A stretch of DNA of 7,846 nt, from positions 1 to 7,846 of the forward strand of contig CAYSPO010000048.1 of NCBI GenBank assembly GCA_964432945.1. Direction: 5' to 3'. A program made the translations under genes and the position numbers. The notes under the pieces are model-generated. The model was not told the origin of the DNA and did no database searches. It worked only from the letters and a program-made list of their open reading frames with translations. This document shows, in pieces, positions 1 to 5,803 of the stretch; positions within the stretch are counted from its first letter, which is position 1, and every line of letters begins with the position of its first letter. The stretch is from CAYSPO01 sp964432945. Lineage in GTDB: Bacteria; Bacillota; Clostridia; Tissierellales; Peptoniphilaceae.

Positions 1-50
1 GTTAAAAATCGCCATAAGTTCTCTACATCTTCGATTGTGGCAAAACTCAT
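1..50 (-). CDS. Head-tail connector protein, N-terminal fragment (cut by window edge)
   Basis: Only the first 16 or so codons are in the window. They read MSFATIEDVENLWRFL, and the gene runs off base 1. The ATG at 48-50 is preceded by GGAG seven bases upstream, and that ribosome-binding site overlaps the stop codon of the gene before it. The opening resembles, from memory, the start of Gp19/Gp15/Gp42-type phage head-completion proteins, which often begin with a 'MSFAT-x-EDV' stretch and sit directly after the capsid gene or its HeH-domain neighbour. The role would be to join the portal-containing head to the tail. The position fits this, but so few residues make it a family guess. Confidence 0.6.
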   Translation of the reverse strand, partial: MSFATIEDVENLWRFL

Positions 51-53
51 AGG

Positions 54-341
54 CTACTCCTTTATTTTGAAATCTTCTAATATTTTTAATAACTCACTTT
101 TTGTTGCTTTACTATTGTATTCAACACCAAAAGCGTCTAATTCTTGTTTGATTTCCCTTACTGTTAAATCAGTCTCTTTACTAGTTTCTTTTTTCTCTTC
201 TTCTTTTCTATTAACTTCTTCTTTTTTTACTGTTTTCTCCTTGGTTTTAGTGTCTTTTGTAGGTTCATAGATTTCCCAAGCACCACCAAGAAGGCTATCA
301 GAATCAATGATAGCCCCAGTTTTACGGTTTATGAATTTCAC
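54..341 (-). CDS. HeH/LEM (SAP-like) domain phage structural-region protein
   Basis: This is a 95-residue protein in three parts. Residues 1-27 (MKFINRKTGAIID..., ending AWEIYEP) form a short folded-looking N-terminus. Residues 28-58 are an almost pure K/E/T linker. Residues 59-92 (LTVREIKQELDAFGVEYNSK...KSELLKILE) look like a HeH/LEM or Rho-N-type helix-extended-helix domain, often involved in nucleic-acid or protein binding. The start is GTG and overlaps the capsid gene's TAG stop by one base (TAGTG), so translation is probably coupled to capsid synthesis. Proteins of this layout commonly lie between the major capsid and head-tail connector genes of Firmicutes phages. Their exact role, possibly head decoration or connector, is not known to me. 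The domain call is fairly safe and the function is not. Confidence 0.75.
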   Translation of the reverse strand: MKFINRKTGAIIDSDSLLGGAWEIYEPTKDTKTKEKTVKKEEVNRKEEEKKETSKETDLTVREIKQELDAFGVEYNSKATKSELLKILEDFKIKE

Positions 342-1246
342 TATGCTTCAGCACCTTCTTCAATTCTTGCAAAAGCTGAAGATTCTAATATTCCCCAACC
401 AATATAGGCTTCTGCTCTTAAACAAACTTCATTATGTGCTTTTAAGTCTCTACCAGTTTGGTCTGGATCCCCAAATTCAATAACTTCCATTGGTATATTT
501 TCAGCATATCCCCATTTAAACGCTTTTTCAAAATCTCCAACTATTGCGTGGTCTTTCTTTCCAGTTTCACCAGCATTAGTTAGATTTGCGTTTATATCAA
601 CTTTCATTCCAGCAAAAGATTGTGGTCTTCCGCCAAATTTGAATTCAGGATATTGAACTACATTGTTTACCTTAATTTTACCAAGTGCTGAACTAGCTAA
701 TGGCGATAAAGCAAGTCCGTTTACTACCCCGCCATTTACAACAATCATATCGACGGCACTTTCAAGGTTTTCATCAATTTTTGAAGCATCATAAACTATT
801 TTATTATCGGCAACTACTCCGTCAAATGAGTTAGTAGCTTTGAATGAAGCATCAGTCATTGACCTTGGCTCTAATCCATGAATTGCTGCGATATCAAATG
901 CTTGTGCTATTTTTATCGCAAAACCGTCTGTAAAGTGGTTCATATATCTTAATTTCTTTTCATCAGCACAATACATAAATTCATCTGAAACTCTTGCTTG
1001 GTAAACAATTTTAACTGGTTTAATTACTTTGCTTTCGATAACTGCCTTACCGTCTTTTTTGGCTTCTCCTTCGCCAACGATTTGTGCGTTACCTTCTAAA
1101 TTGAATGTAAATAATTCTGTTCCAGCAAAAGGCACTGGCGTTTGTGCTGAAAGACTTGCAAGTGTTGAATGTCCTTTTACTTTTGAAAACATTTCTGTTA
1201 CTAGTTCTGGGCTAAATAAATCTCCTGTTTTTAATGTGTTAGTCAT
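341..1246 (-). CDS. Major capsid protein (HK97 fold)
   Basis: This 301-residue protein would form the icosahedral head shell. The N-terminal part (LFSPELVTEMFSKVKGHSTLASLSAQTPVPFAGTE) and the later stretch VKIVYQARVSDEFM match the usual HK97-type pattern of an N-arm followed by a beta-rich E-loop with a conserved 'K(x)a(x)..r(v)S(d)E(f/l)' segment. The C-terminal part (HAIVGDFEKAFKWGYAENIPMEV...AHNEVCLRAEAYIGWGIL) resembles the A-domain and last strand in this family, where 'r-ae-y-g-gi' is typical. At about 300 residues there is no room for a fused scaffolding delta domain, in line with a separate scaffold gene immediately upstream. The ATG at 1244-1246 has AAGGAG about nine bases upstream and lies four bases after the scaffold stop. 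The gene ends with TAG overlapping the GTG start of the next gene. Confidence 0.9.
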   Translation of the reverse strand: MTNTLKTGDLFSPELVTEMFSKVKGHSTLASLSAQTPVPFAGTELFTFNLEGNAQIVGEGEAKKDGKAVIESKVIKPVKIVYQARVSDEFMYCADEKKLRYMNHFTDGFAIKIAQAFDIAAIHGLEPRSMTDASFKATNSFDGVVADNKIVYDASKIDENLESAVDMIVVNGGVVNGLALSPLASSALGKIKVNNVVQYPEFKFGGRPQSFAGMKVDINANLTNAGETGKKDHAIVGDFEKAFKWGYAENIPMEVIEFGDPDQTGRDLKAHNEVCLRAEAYIGWGILESSAFARIEEGAEA

Positions 1247-1250
1247 ATTA

Positions 1251-1724
1251 TTATTCTCCTTTATTCGTTAAATTCTTTGTCATTTTCAATAAAGCAGCAT
1301 CTCTTGAATCATAAGCACTGCCTTTTGGCTCGGTCGATTTTAAAGGTGGTGTAGCTGTAGGTTTGCTTACAAATTCAGCAAGCCTTTTAGCGTCTTCAAG
1401 AAGTTCTTCTTCATTAGATCCAGTTATCCTGTCTGCAAGGTCATAAGGTATACCATTTTTTAGTGCAATAGTTGTCTTTAATTTTGCCAATTCGTAGCTA
1501 CTTATTTTACTTTCTTTTTCTGCTATTGCTTTCTTCAATTCTTCCAGTTCAGTTTTGCTAGATTCTAACGCTGTTCCATTTTCGCCGACCTGATCTTTTA
1601 AGGTGATATTTTCCTCTTCAAGTTTAGATATTTTTTCTTGATATTTGTCAGCCTCCCTTTTAAGTCTGTCAGCTATCATTTTGTCAAATTCTTCCTGTGT
1701 TGTTATTGCTTTAAAATTTTCCAT
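1251..1724 (-). CDS. Phage scaffolding protein (DUF4355-like)
   Basis: This 157-residue protein, from the preferred ATG at 1722-1724, should act inside the prohead during capsid assembly and leave before packaging. It has the usual layout: a short N-terminus (MENFKAITTQEEFDKMIADRL); a long highly charged coiled coil at about residues 15-85, rich in K, E and heptad leucine/isoleucine; the segment ALKNGIPYDLADRITGSNEEELLEDAKRLAEF at about 87-119, which is characteristic of the DUF4355/GPO-like scaffold group; and a proline-rich low-complexity tail. An in-frame extension to 1790 exists, but it would start at TTG inside a terminator hairpin, whereas the ATG used here has AAAGGA at good spacing. 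It directly precedes the major capsid gene, as is normal. Confidence 0.87.
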   Translation of the reverse strand: MENFKAITTQEEFDKMIADRLKREADKYQEKISKLEEENITLKDQVGENGTALESSKTELEELKKAIAEKESKISSYELAKLKTTIALKNGIPYDLADRITGSNEEELLEDAKRLAEFVSKPTATPPLKSTEPKGSAYDSRDAALLKMTKNLTNKGE

Positions 1725-1776
1725 TGTTTTGTTCCTTTCTTCCAGATTCCCCGTCTGTATCGGTAATTTATATATT

Positions 1777-1800
1777 AAAAAAGCAACCAATTACGGTTGC
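1777..1800 (-). terminator. Rho-independent terminator downstream of TerL
   Basis: On the minus strand a perfect 6-base-pair stem (GCAACC, loop GTAATT, GGTTGC) is followed at once by six T residues. It starts three bases after the TerL stop codon. The shape is textbook, yet it lies inside what should be a continuous late operon, upstream of scaffold and capsid genes that have no obvious promoter of their own. Either read-through or antitermination is needed here, or the terminator lowers downstream expression. Confidence 0.85.
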
Positions 1801-1803
1801 GAT

Positions 1804-3210
1804 TTAATATCTTATTCTTTGTTTTCTTTTTGGTTTAAGTGCTTCACAAGACCAAACTGCATAAATAGCAGAGTCCATAAGTGCAATATCTCTATCATCA
1901 TAAATGCTCGAATAACCAAAGCCGCCTTGCGAGCCTATATTTCTTTTTTGACAATTTGTTACAACTTCGGTCAACGAAGGTTGATTCATATGACAAATGC
2001 TTTCTTGAAATATCGCCTGCTCCCACAGCGTGTTAGCTTCGATAACTTCTCCCACTTTTGGTAAAATTGTTCTTGTTCTTATTCTATGATTTTGCATATC
2101 CATTAATAGAACTTTTTGCCCAGAAGCACCATCAATAACTATATTTTCAATGTCTGCATTTTTCAAGAAATCAATTATCCAACCGTTACCTTGCCTAATG
2201 GATTGACAGTCTATGGCTTCTACAAATATTCTTCCTGATAGAGTTTTTACAGCTATACTTAAAGCTACATTTTTCCCGTCTCTGCCGTATTTAATTCCAA
2301 CATGTAGTTTTCCTTTTAGTGTTGGGAGATTATTAACTCTAATGCTTTCCCAATCCTTTTCAGATATTGCTGATTTTTGGTTATATTTTATCCAAAGCCC
2401 TAATCTTTGAATATTGAAGTCAATTACATCGTCCCCAACTTCATCTTCAATAGCTCTTTCTGTCAAATGATATCCTAATGATGGATTAGTTTGATACCAC
2501 AAATCTCTATCATTAACATCTGACTCATCTTTCACGCTCCACTCTGCCCACATTGCATTCTTATTTCCACCCTCTAGGGTTTTATTCCTAAATGATAAAA
2601 ACACTGTACCGCTTGAGACTAGTGTAGGCGGAGTACCACACATTAGTGTTTGTGGGTTTTTGGAGTCTGTGACAACATATTTTAATGCTGACTCTTGATC
2701 TACTGTATATTCTTGAGCTTCATCAATTATAAGATAATCAAAACCTTCTCCAAGTCCACCGGTAGTAGTTCTAGTTCTGAACTCAACTCTTCCACCGCTT
2801 TCAATAAACTGAACTCTTTCGGCTCCTTTAGCTTTTAAGGTCGTAAAATCTTTGTCCTGGACAAAGCCTGCACTTTCCAAAATTCTAACAAGTTTTTCCC
2901 AAGCACTATGAGAAGTTGAAGTTCTGTGTGCAGTATGAAGTCCTTGTTCTCCATTAATTAGTCCGTACATTTCTCTCATAATTACAATTTCATTTTTCCC
3001 ATTTCTTCTTGGGAGTGAGTAGCCAATTTTTGTATGAGTCCAAAGATTGTCTTCATTCTTTGCTAATATGTGCTTCATTAAGTTCTTTTGCCACGGATAA
3101 ACTTGTCTATTAGATTTACCATAAATTTTTACAGCTTCTTCATAATCACTTTTTTTATATGGTAATACTACCGATTGAGTAGGGGTTTGAATGCCATATT
3201 TTATATTCAT
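1804..3210 (-). CDS. terL: Terminase large subunit (ATPase and nuclease)
   Basis: This 468-residue protein is the DNA-packaging motor and the nuclease that cuts the concatemer. The N-terminal ATPase shows the motifs in order: an adenine-binding-like segment with YPWQ at 38-41; a deviant Walker A with LPRRNGKNE at 66-74; Walker B YLIIDEA with D163 and E164; and the coupling motif LMCGTPP at 189-195. The RNase-H-like nuclease covers about 300-468, with GIKYGRDG at 305-312, VIDGASG at 358-364 around D360, and the C-terminal D441/D446 cluster (DIALMDSAIYAVW). The first nuclease strand has Lys where many terminases have Asp, and D311 of the 'GRDG' turn may replace it, as I recall for related Gram-positive phages. 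The start has AGGAGG six bases upstream. The gene follows, instead of preceding, portal and minor capsid genes, and lies between a structured leader and a terminator. Confidence 0.95.
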   Translation of the reverse strand: MNIKYGIQTPTQSVVLPYKKSDYEEAVKIYGKSNRQVYPWQKNLMKHILAKNEDNLWTHTKIGYSLPRRNGKNEIVIMREMYGLINGEQGLHTAHRTSTSHSAWEKLVRILESAGFVQDKDFTTLKAKGAERVQFIESGGRVEFRTRTTTGGLGEGFDYLIIDEAQEYTVDQESALKYVVTDSKNPQTLMCGTPPTLVSSGTVFLSFRNKTLEGGNKNAMWAEWSVKDESDVNDRDLWYQTNPSLGYHLTERAIEDEVGDDVIDFNIQRLGLWIKYNQKSAISEKDWESIRVNNLPTLKGKLHVGIKYGRDGKNVALSIAVKTLSGRIFVEAIDCQSIRQGNGWIIDFLKNADIENIVIDGASGQKVLLMDMQNHRIRTRTILPKVGEVIEANTLWEQAIFQESICHMNQPSLTEVVTNCQKRNIGSQGGFGYSSIYDDRDIALMDSAIYAVWSCEALKPKRKQRIRY

Positions 3211-3228
3211 TTATCCTCCTATTCAATC

Positions 3229-3253
3229 AAAAAAAGCAGTTTAATGACTTGCT
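3229..3253 (-). terminator. Weak terminator/attenuator-like hairpin before TerL
   Basis: Read on the minus strand, AGCA-(A)-GT pairs with AC-TGCT around the loop CATTAA, giving six pairs with one bulged A, followed by seven T residues. The T-tract ends eight bases before the AGGAGG of TerL. The stem is short, so terminator strength is uncertain. Its 5' arm overlaps an alternative hairpin (GACCTTAGCAAGTC, minus strand), so the two folds exclude each other, as in an attenuator. Confidence 0.5.
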
Positions 3254-3264
3254 AAGGTCGGTTT

Positions 3265-3290
3265 CCTAAGGTTGCGAAATTCCTTGTCGG
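3265..3290 (+). other. 23S rRNA-like segment (helix 70/71 region)
   Basis: The 26 bases on the plus strand match bacterial 23S rRNA at E. coli positions about 1924-1949 in 25 places, by comparison with the sequence as remembered. The one mismatch is T at 3273 opposite A1932. This is one of the most conserved parts of domain IV and contains the m5U1939 site. Similarity fades on both sides, with only short matches such as CGGT before and TTCC after. The minus-strand transcript of the phage genes would therefore be antisense to this rRNA segment. The match is far too long for chance; its purpose is unknown. Confidence 0.7.
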
Positions 3291-3360
3291 TTTATTCCTT
3301 ATTGTTATCCCCATTGGGGAAATGTCATGATAACCCTATCGACTTGGGAGATAGTCTGGA

Positions 3361-4065
3361 TCACCTCCAATTTTTACTGTGAACATTTTGTCGTCTACCG
3401 TCCCCTGGGTAATAATCTACCGTACACCTACAATATCTATGCCTTCGATAAATATCATCCGGAACATCAGGGTATTCATATTCTCCAACTATTTCACTGC
3501 ACCAGTCACAACAGCCACCAGCTTCTCGTCTAATGATTTTTGGTGATAGGCCCATATCGTTATGAAATTCAACATTAAGCTTTATAAATTCATCAACTAT
3601 TGATTGGCTGAAGTTTTTTACTGGTTCGTCAAGTATCCATTTTATGTCGTCAAAATCTTCTTCAGAAGATATTCTAACAATAATACCGTCAACTCTATCT
3701 TGATTTAAAGGTGGTTTTACGGCCTTGAGCCCCATTCCTGCTGTGGAGTTCAAAGCTTCTTGAACTTCTGTTGAATAATTAGAAACAAGATTATAATTTT
3801 CTTCCATTGTTCCATTTAGTATTCTTTCTGCAATATTAAAATACATCTTTTTATCAGGCAAACTCTCACTCGATAAATTTTCTTTAAATACTTCCGCTAA
3901 CAATTCTCCAACAATTATTGAATACTCATTGGCTTCTTTATAGGTGGCTGTTTTTGATTTTAACATTTCATCTAACGCTCTTAATCGCTCATGTTTTTTT
4001 GTTTTCTCTTTGAATTTATATAACAATTTTTCTAATAGTTCAGGTGTTATATCATTTTGTATCAT
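3361..4065 (-). CDS. Minor capsid (MuF-like) protein
   Basis: This 234-residue protein follows the portal and a small kinase-like gene, the usual place for the minor head protein that is packaged in low copy and contacts the portal. The N-terminal two thirds is helical and charged without a motif I can name. The C-terminal part is diagnostic: CCDWC at 185-189, then about 20 residues later YRRHRYCRCTVDYYPGDG with C212 and C214, then RRQNVHSKNWR. The Cys pattern could bind a metal. Phage minor capsid proteins annotated with this CDWC...RRH..CRC signature are common in clostridial phages. The ATG overlaps the upstream TGA stop (ATGA), with AAGGTGAT before it. The protein stops directly after the 'RQNVHSKNW' motif; related proteins, as I recall them, continue further, so the C-terminus may be truncated where the structured segment begins. 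Confidence 0.8.
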   Translation of the reverse strand: MIQNDITPELLEKLLYKFKEKTKKHERLRALDEMLKSKTATYKEANEYSIIVGELLAEVFKENLSSESLPDKKMYFNIAERILNGTMEENYNLVSNYSTEVQEALNSTAGMGLKAVKPPLNQDRVDGIIVRISSEEDFDDIKWILDEPVKNFSQSIVDEFIKLNVEFHNDMGLSPKIIRREAGGCCDWCSEIVGEYEYPDVPDDIYRRHRYCRCTVDYYPGDGRRQNVHSKNWR

Positions 4066-4454
4066 TTTATCACCTTTATAGCCTTAAATATTATTTCAGA
4101 ATTAATTGCCTTTTGTAATAATTCTTCGTTTTTATCATAAACATATTTCAAATTATCCATATCTCTTTTTCTATTTCGAACTAAAATATTGAGCTTACAT
4201 CTTTCTAAGTCTGTATCTATCCAATAAAAACTTGTATTATAATTTTCAAATGCTTTCATTTCTTCTTCTGTCGGAAATGTAGTTATATGATTTACTTCGC
4301 TATTTTCTCTTAATACCTTTTTAGTCAAACTTATCTGTTCTTTTTTGGTAGCATACTTAGGTAAATAGTCTAAATCTGTAAATGGTATGTTTTGTGATTT
4401 ACACCAAGTTGTTTTACCAGAACCTATTAGTCCGCAAATAATATTAATTTTCAC
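4062..4454 (-). CDS. Small P-loop NTPase, kinase-like
   Basis: This 130-residue protein opens with a beta strand and a clear Walker A motif, GLIGSGKTT at residues 8-16, as in adenylate-kinase-like and polynucleotide/nucleotide kinases. FTDLDYL at about 25-31 could supply the Asp that often follows in such kinases (the 'DxD' type), and FYWIDTDLERC...RNRKRD at about 76-98 has the Arg/Lys-rich lid-like character of these enzymes. The substrate cannot be named. The start is GTG, overlapping the portal TAG stop by one base (TAGTG), and the gene ends by overlapping the start of the minor capsid gene (ATGA). It is thus fully coupled inside the head operon, an unusual place for a kinase. It may be a passenger gene that modifies nucleotides or a host protein, or may serve head assembly. 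Confidence 0.75.
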   Translation of the reverse strand: MKINIICGLIGSGKTTWCKSQNIPFTDLDYLPKYATKKEQISLTKKVLRENSEVNHITTFPTEEEMKAFENYNTSFYWIDTDLERCKLNILVRNRKRDMDNLKYVYDKNEELLQKAINSEIIFKAIKVIK

Positions 4455-5689
4455 TACTCTATACCTGTCAAATCTCTTAATGCGTTGTCATCTAAATAAC
4501 CTGGATTAGATTGGTTTAGTTTGATAGCACCATCTCCAATTAAACTAAGCGTTGAAGCATCCGGTTTAAATATCGGCTCCCATTTGACTCGTAAGTCCGC
4601 AAATCTATTTCTCTTATATGGAAAATCATCTCTTAAGCAAGTTGCAAGATATCCAACATTAATAAAGCCGCTACCTAATGACCTTTGTGCTTTTTCAGCC
4701 ATTACTCTTAATGTTTCGTGACTTGCTTTAATAGCTTCCGCAGAACTTGGATTGTCACTTACAAAACCTAGATCATCAAGCGTTAGTCCAGTTTCTCCTG
4801 CAAAACCACTTGCAGCCGTTCTAAGTTGTTCAGTAAATGGACTCATACTAGGTGTTGTAAATTGCCCAAGTGTTGGTTTATCACCTTCTGCATCTTTTTC
4901 AAACATAAGCATTGATGAGATTGTCGCTTTCCAAGTATCCATAGCTTCTGCATCTTGGCTAAGCCCTGTTACATATTTCTGTGGGAACGAATAAAATTCA
5001 GCTGTAACATCTGATCTTTCTAAAGTTCTTTTAGCCAGTCTTTGCCAATACTCCGCACCCCTTGTTATTCTACTCCTACCAAATGGTCTAACTGCATCAG
5101 GTCTATGAATTATTGGTACTAATAGCGGATGAGCTACTTCGTGTGTAAAAGGCGTTTCTATTTCGTTTCCCAATTCATCTCTTGTAATTATAGTTGTTAA
5201 ATAAGGTTCAAAAAATGCTTCCATTATAGGCTTATTGTGCTTATCTCTATCTAAGACTGCATATCCTTCTTTCAATAGTCCAGTTATAGGATCTATAGTT
5301 CCTGTTGCATTTAACGATTCGATTACTTGTAGTCTTACTTCCCCTTCTTCACTTTTAGAGATATACACAAAACTACATGATGAAATTAATGCGTTCAAAA
5401 TAGCTGAGTCAAATAATATGTCTGGATTATTGAGTTTATAAATTTCATTGACGCCAAAACTATCTTTATCAAAATTCCTAACGACAAGTCTATCCGCTAA
5501 ACAATCTACTGCCTTTGTCGTCCATCCTATGTGCGATGTATATCTTTTTCTTATGTGACTAGGGATAACAAATCCTACTGATGATTCGCAATATTTCATA
5601 TCATATTGATAGTATCTTTGAGCGGTTCTTGACTCATGTTTTTTTAATTTACTTCTTAAATATTCTAGTTTTTCATATCTTTCTGCCAT
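4454..5689 (-). CDS. Portal protein (SPP1 gp6-like)
   Basis: This 411-residue protein should form the dodecameric ring at the head vertex through which DNA enters and to which terminase and connector bind. The N-terminal region (YYQYDMKYCESSVGFVIPSHIRKRYTSHIGWTTKAVDCLADRL) is a typical portal opening with the 'p-(x)-(i)-r...-gW-..-aVD.la.rl' pattern. The middle contains FDSAILNALISSCSFVYI and the later HPLLVPIIHRPDAVRPFGRSRI, characteristic of the SPP1-type portal family. The C-terminal half contains the helical crown-like stretch with NPSSAEAIKASHETL, also typical. The ATG has GGAGG at short spacing. Upstream is a 109-base non-coding segment rather than terminase genes; downstream it overlaps the kinase-like gene. 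Confidence 0.92.
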   Translation of the reverse strand: MAERYEKLEYLRSKLKKHESRTAQRYYQYDMKYCESSVGFVIPSHIRKRYTSHIGWTTKAVDCLADRLVVRNFDKDSFGVNEIYKLNNPDILFDSAILNALISSCSFVYISKSEEGEVRLQVIESLNATGTIDPITGLLKEGYAVLDRDKHNKPIMEAFFEPYLTTIITRDELGNEIETPFTHEVAHPLLVPIIHRPDAVRPFGRSRITRGAEYWQRLAKRTLERSDVTAEFYSFPQKYVTGLSQDAEAMDTWKATISSMLMFEKDAEGDKPTLGQFTTPSMSPFTEQLRTAASGFAGETGLTLDDLGFVSDNPSSAEAIKASHETLRVMAEKAQRSLGSGFINVGYLATCLRDDFPYKRNRFADLRVKWEPIFKPDASTLSLIGDGAIKLNQSNPGYLDDNALRDLTGIE

Positions 5690-5735
5690 ATACCCTCCTT
5701 ATTTTATTTGCTCGTGTGTAAATTTGTACAGTACA

Positions 5736-5780
5736 GCGGTGAGTGGCGTTCAGGCTTGTGGAGGGGTGGGTATGCCCCCT
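5736..5780. other. GC-rich segment after HNH gene, candidate cos region
   Basis: The 109 bases between HNH and portal (5690-5798) hold no gene. This part is clearly richer in G+C than its surroundings and contains an inverted repeat, AGGGG (5762-5766) with CCCCT (5776-5780). Just beside it, 5725-5735 is the 11-base palindrome TGTACAGTACA. In many cos-type phages that encode an HNH protein, the cohesive-end site lies close to the HNH and terminase genes, and such GC-rich runs are often seen there. Assignment as cos is inference from position and composition only. Confidence 0.35.
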
Positions 5781-5786
5781 TATGCT

Positions 5787-5803
5787 CTTAAATCTCTTTT
5801 AAG
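5787..5803. repeat. Inverted repeat at the HNH stop codon
   Basis: CTTAAA and TTTAAG form a perfect 6-base inverted repeat around five bases, overlapping the TAA stop of the HNH gene. There is no T-tract after it in the direction of transcription, so it is a poor terminator. It could be a processing or protein-binding site. Confidence 0.4.

Larger units (their letters stand above)
3229..3360 (-). ncRNA. Putative structured leader RNA between minor capsid gene and TerL
   Basis: No credible gene occupies this segment. On the minus strand the following can be paired: CTATC/GATAG (3336-3340 with 3350-3354); a two-part hairpin in which GTTAT/ATAAC (3304-3308 with 3330-3334) encloses CCCC/GGGG with loop AAT (3309-3312 with 3316-3319), leaving a ten-base bulge; a possible pseudoknot between ATGAC in that bulge and GTCAT further downstream; and the final U-tract hairpin. 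AAACCGAC occurs twice and AAGGAAT twice. The density of pairing suggests a functional RNA, either a cis-acting leader or attenuator for TerL or a small RNA. The strand is not certain: one small hairpin at 3247-3260 pairs somewhat better as plus-strand RNA because of a G-U pair. I recognise no known riboswitch or ribozyme class. Confidence 0.45.

Noticed and set aside
1725..1790. Longer N-terminus for the scaffold protein
   Set aside because: The extension would start at a TTG inside the terminator hairpin with no ribosome-binding site, whereas the ATG at 1722-1724 has one.
3265..3290. 23S-like segment as a phage attachment site (attP)
   Set aside because: attP sites usually adjoin an integrase gene, none is present here, and insertion into this core part of 23S rRNA would be expected to damage the ribosome.
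3229..3360. Complete group I intron
   Set aside because: A GATAGTC string slightly resembles a group I core element, but at about 130 bases the segment is too short, no P3-P7 core can be assembled, and the flanking genes do not form one joined reading frame.
3327..3533. Plus-strand open reading frame across the end of the minor capsid gene
   Set aside because: It overlaps a well-supported gene on the other strand, lacks a ribosome-binding site and resembles no protein. The other plus-strand frames (for example 37-270, 1645-2064, 4752-4994, 7550-7837) are shadows in the same way.
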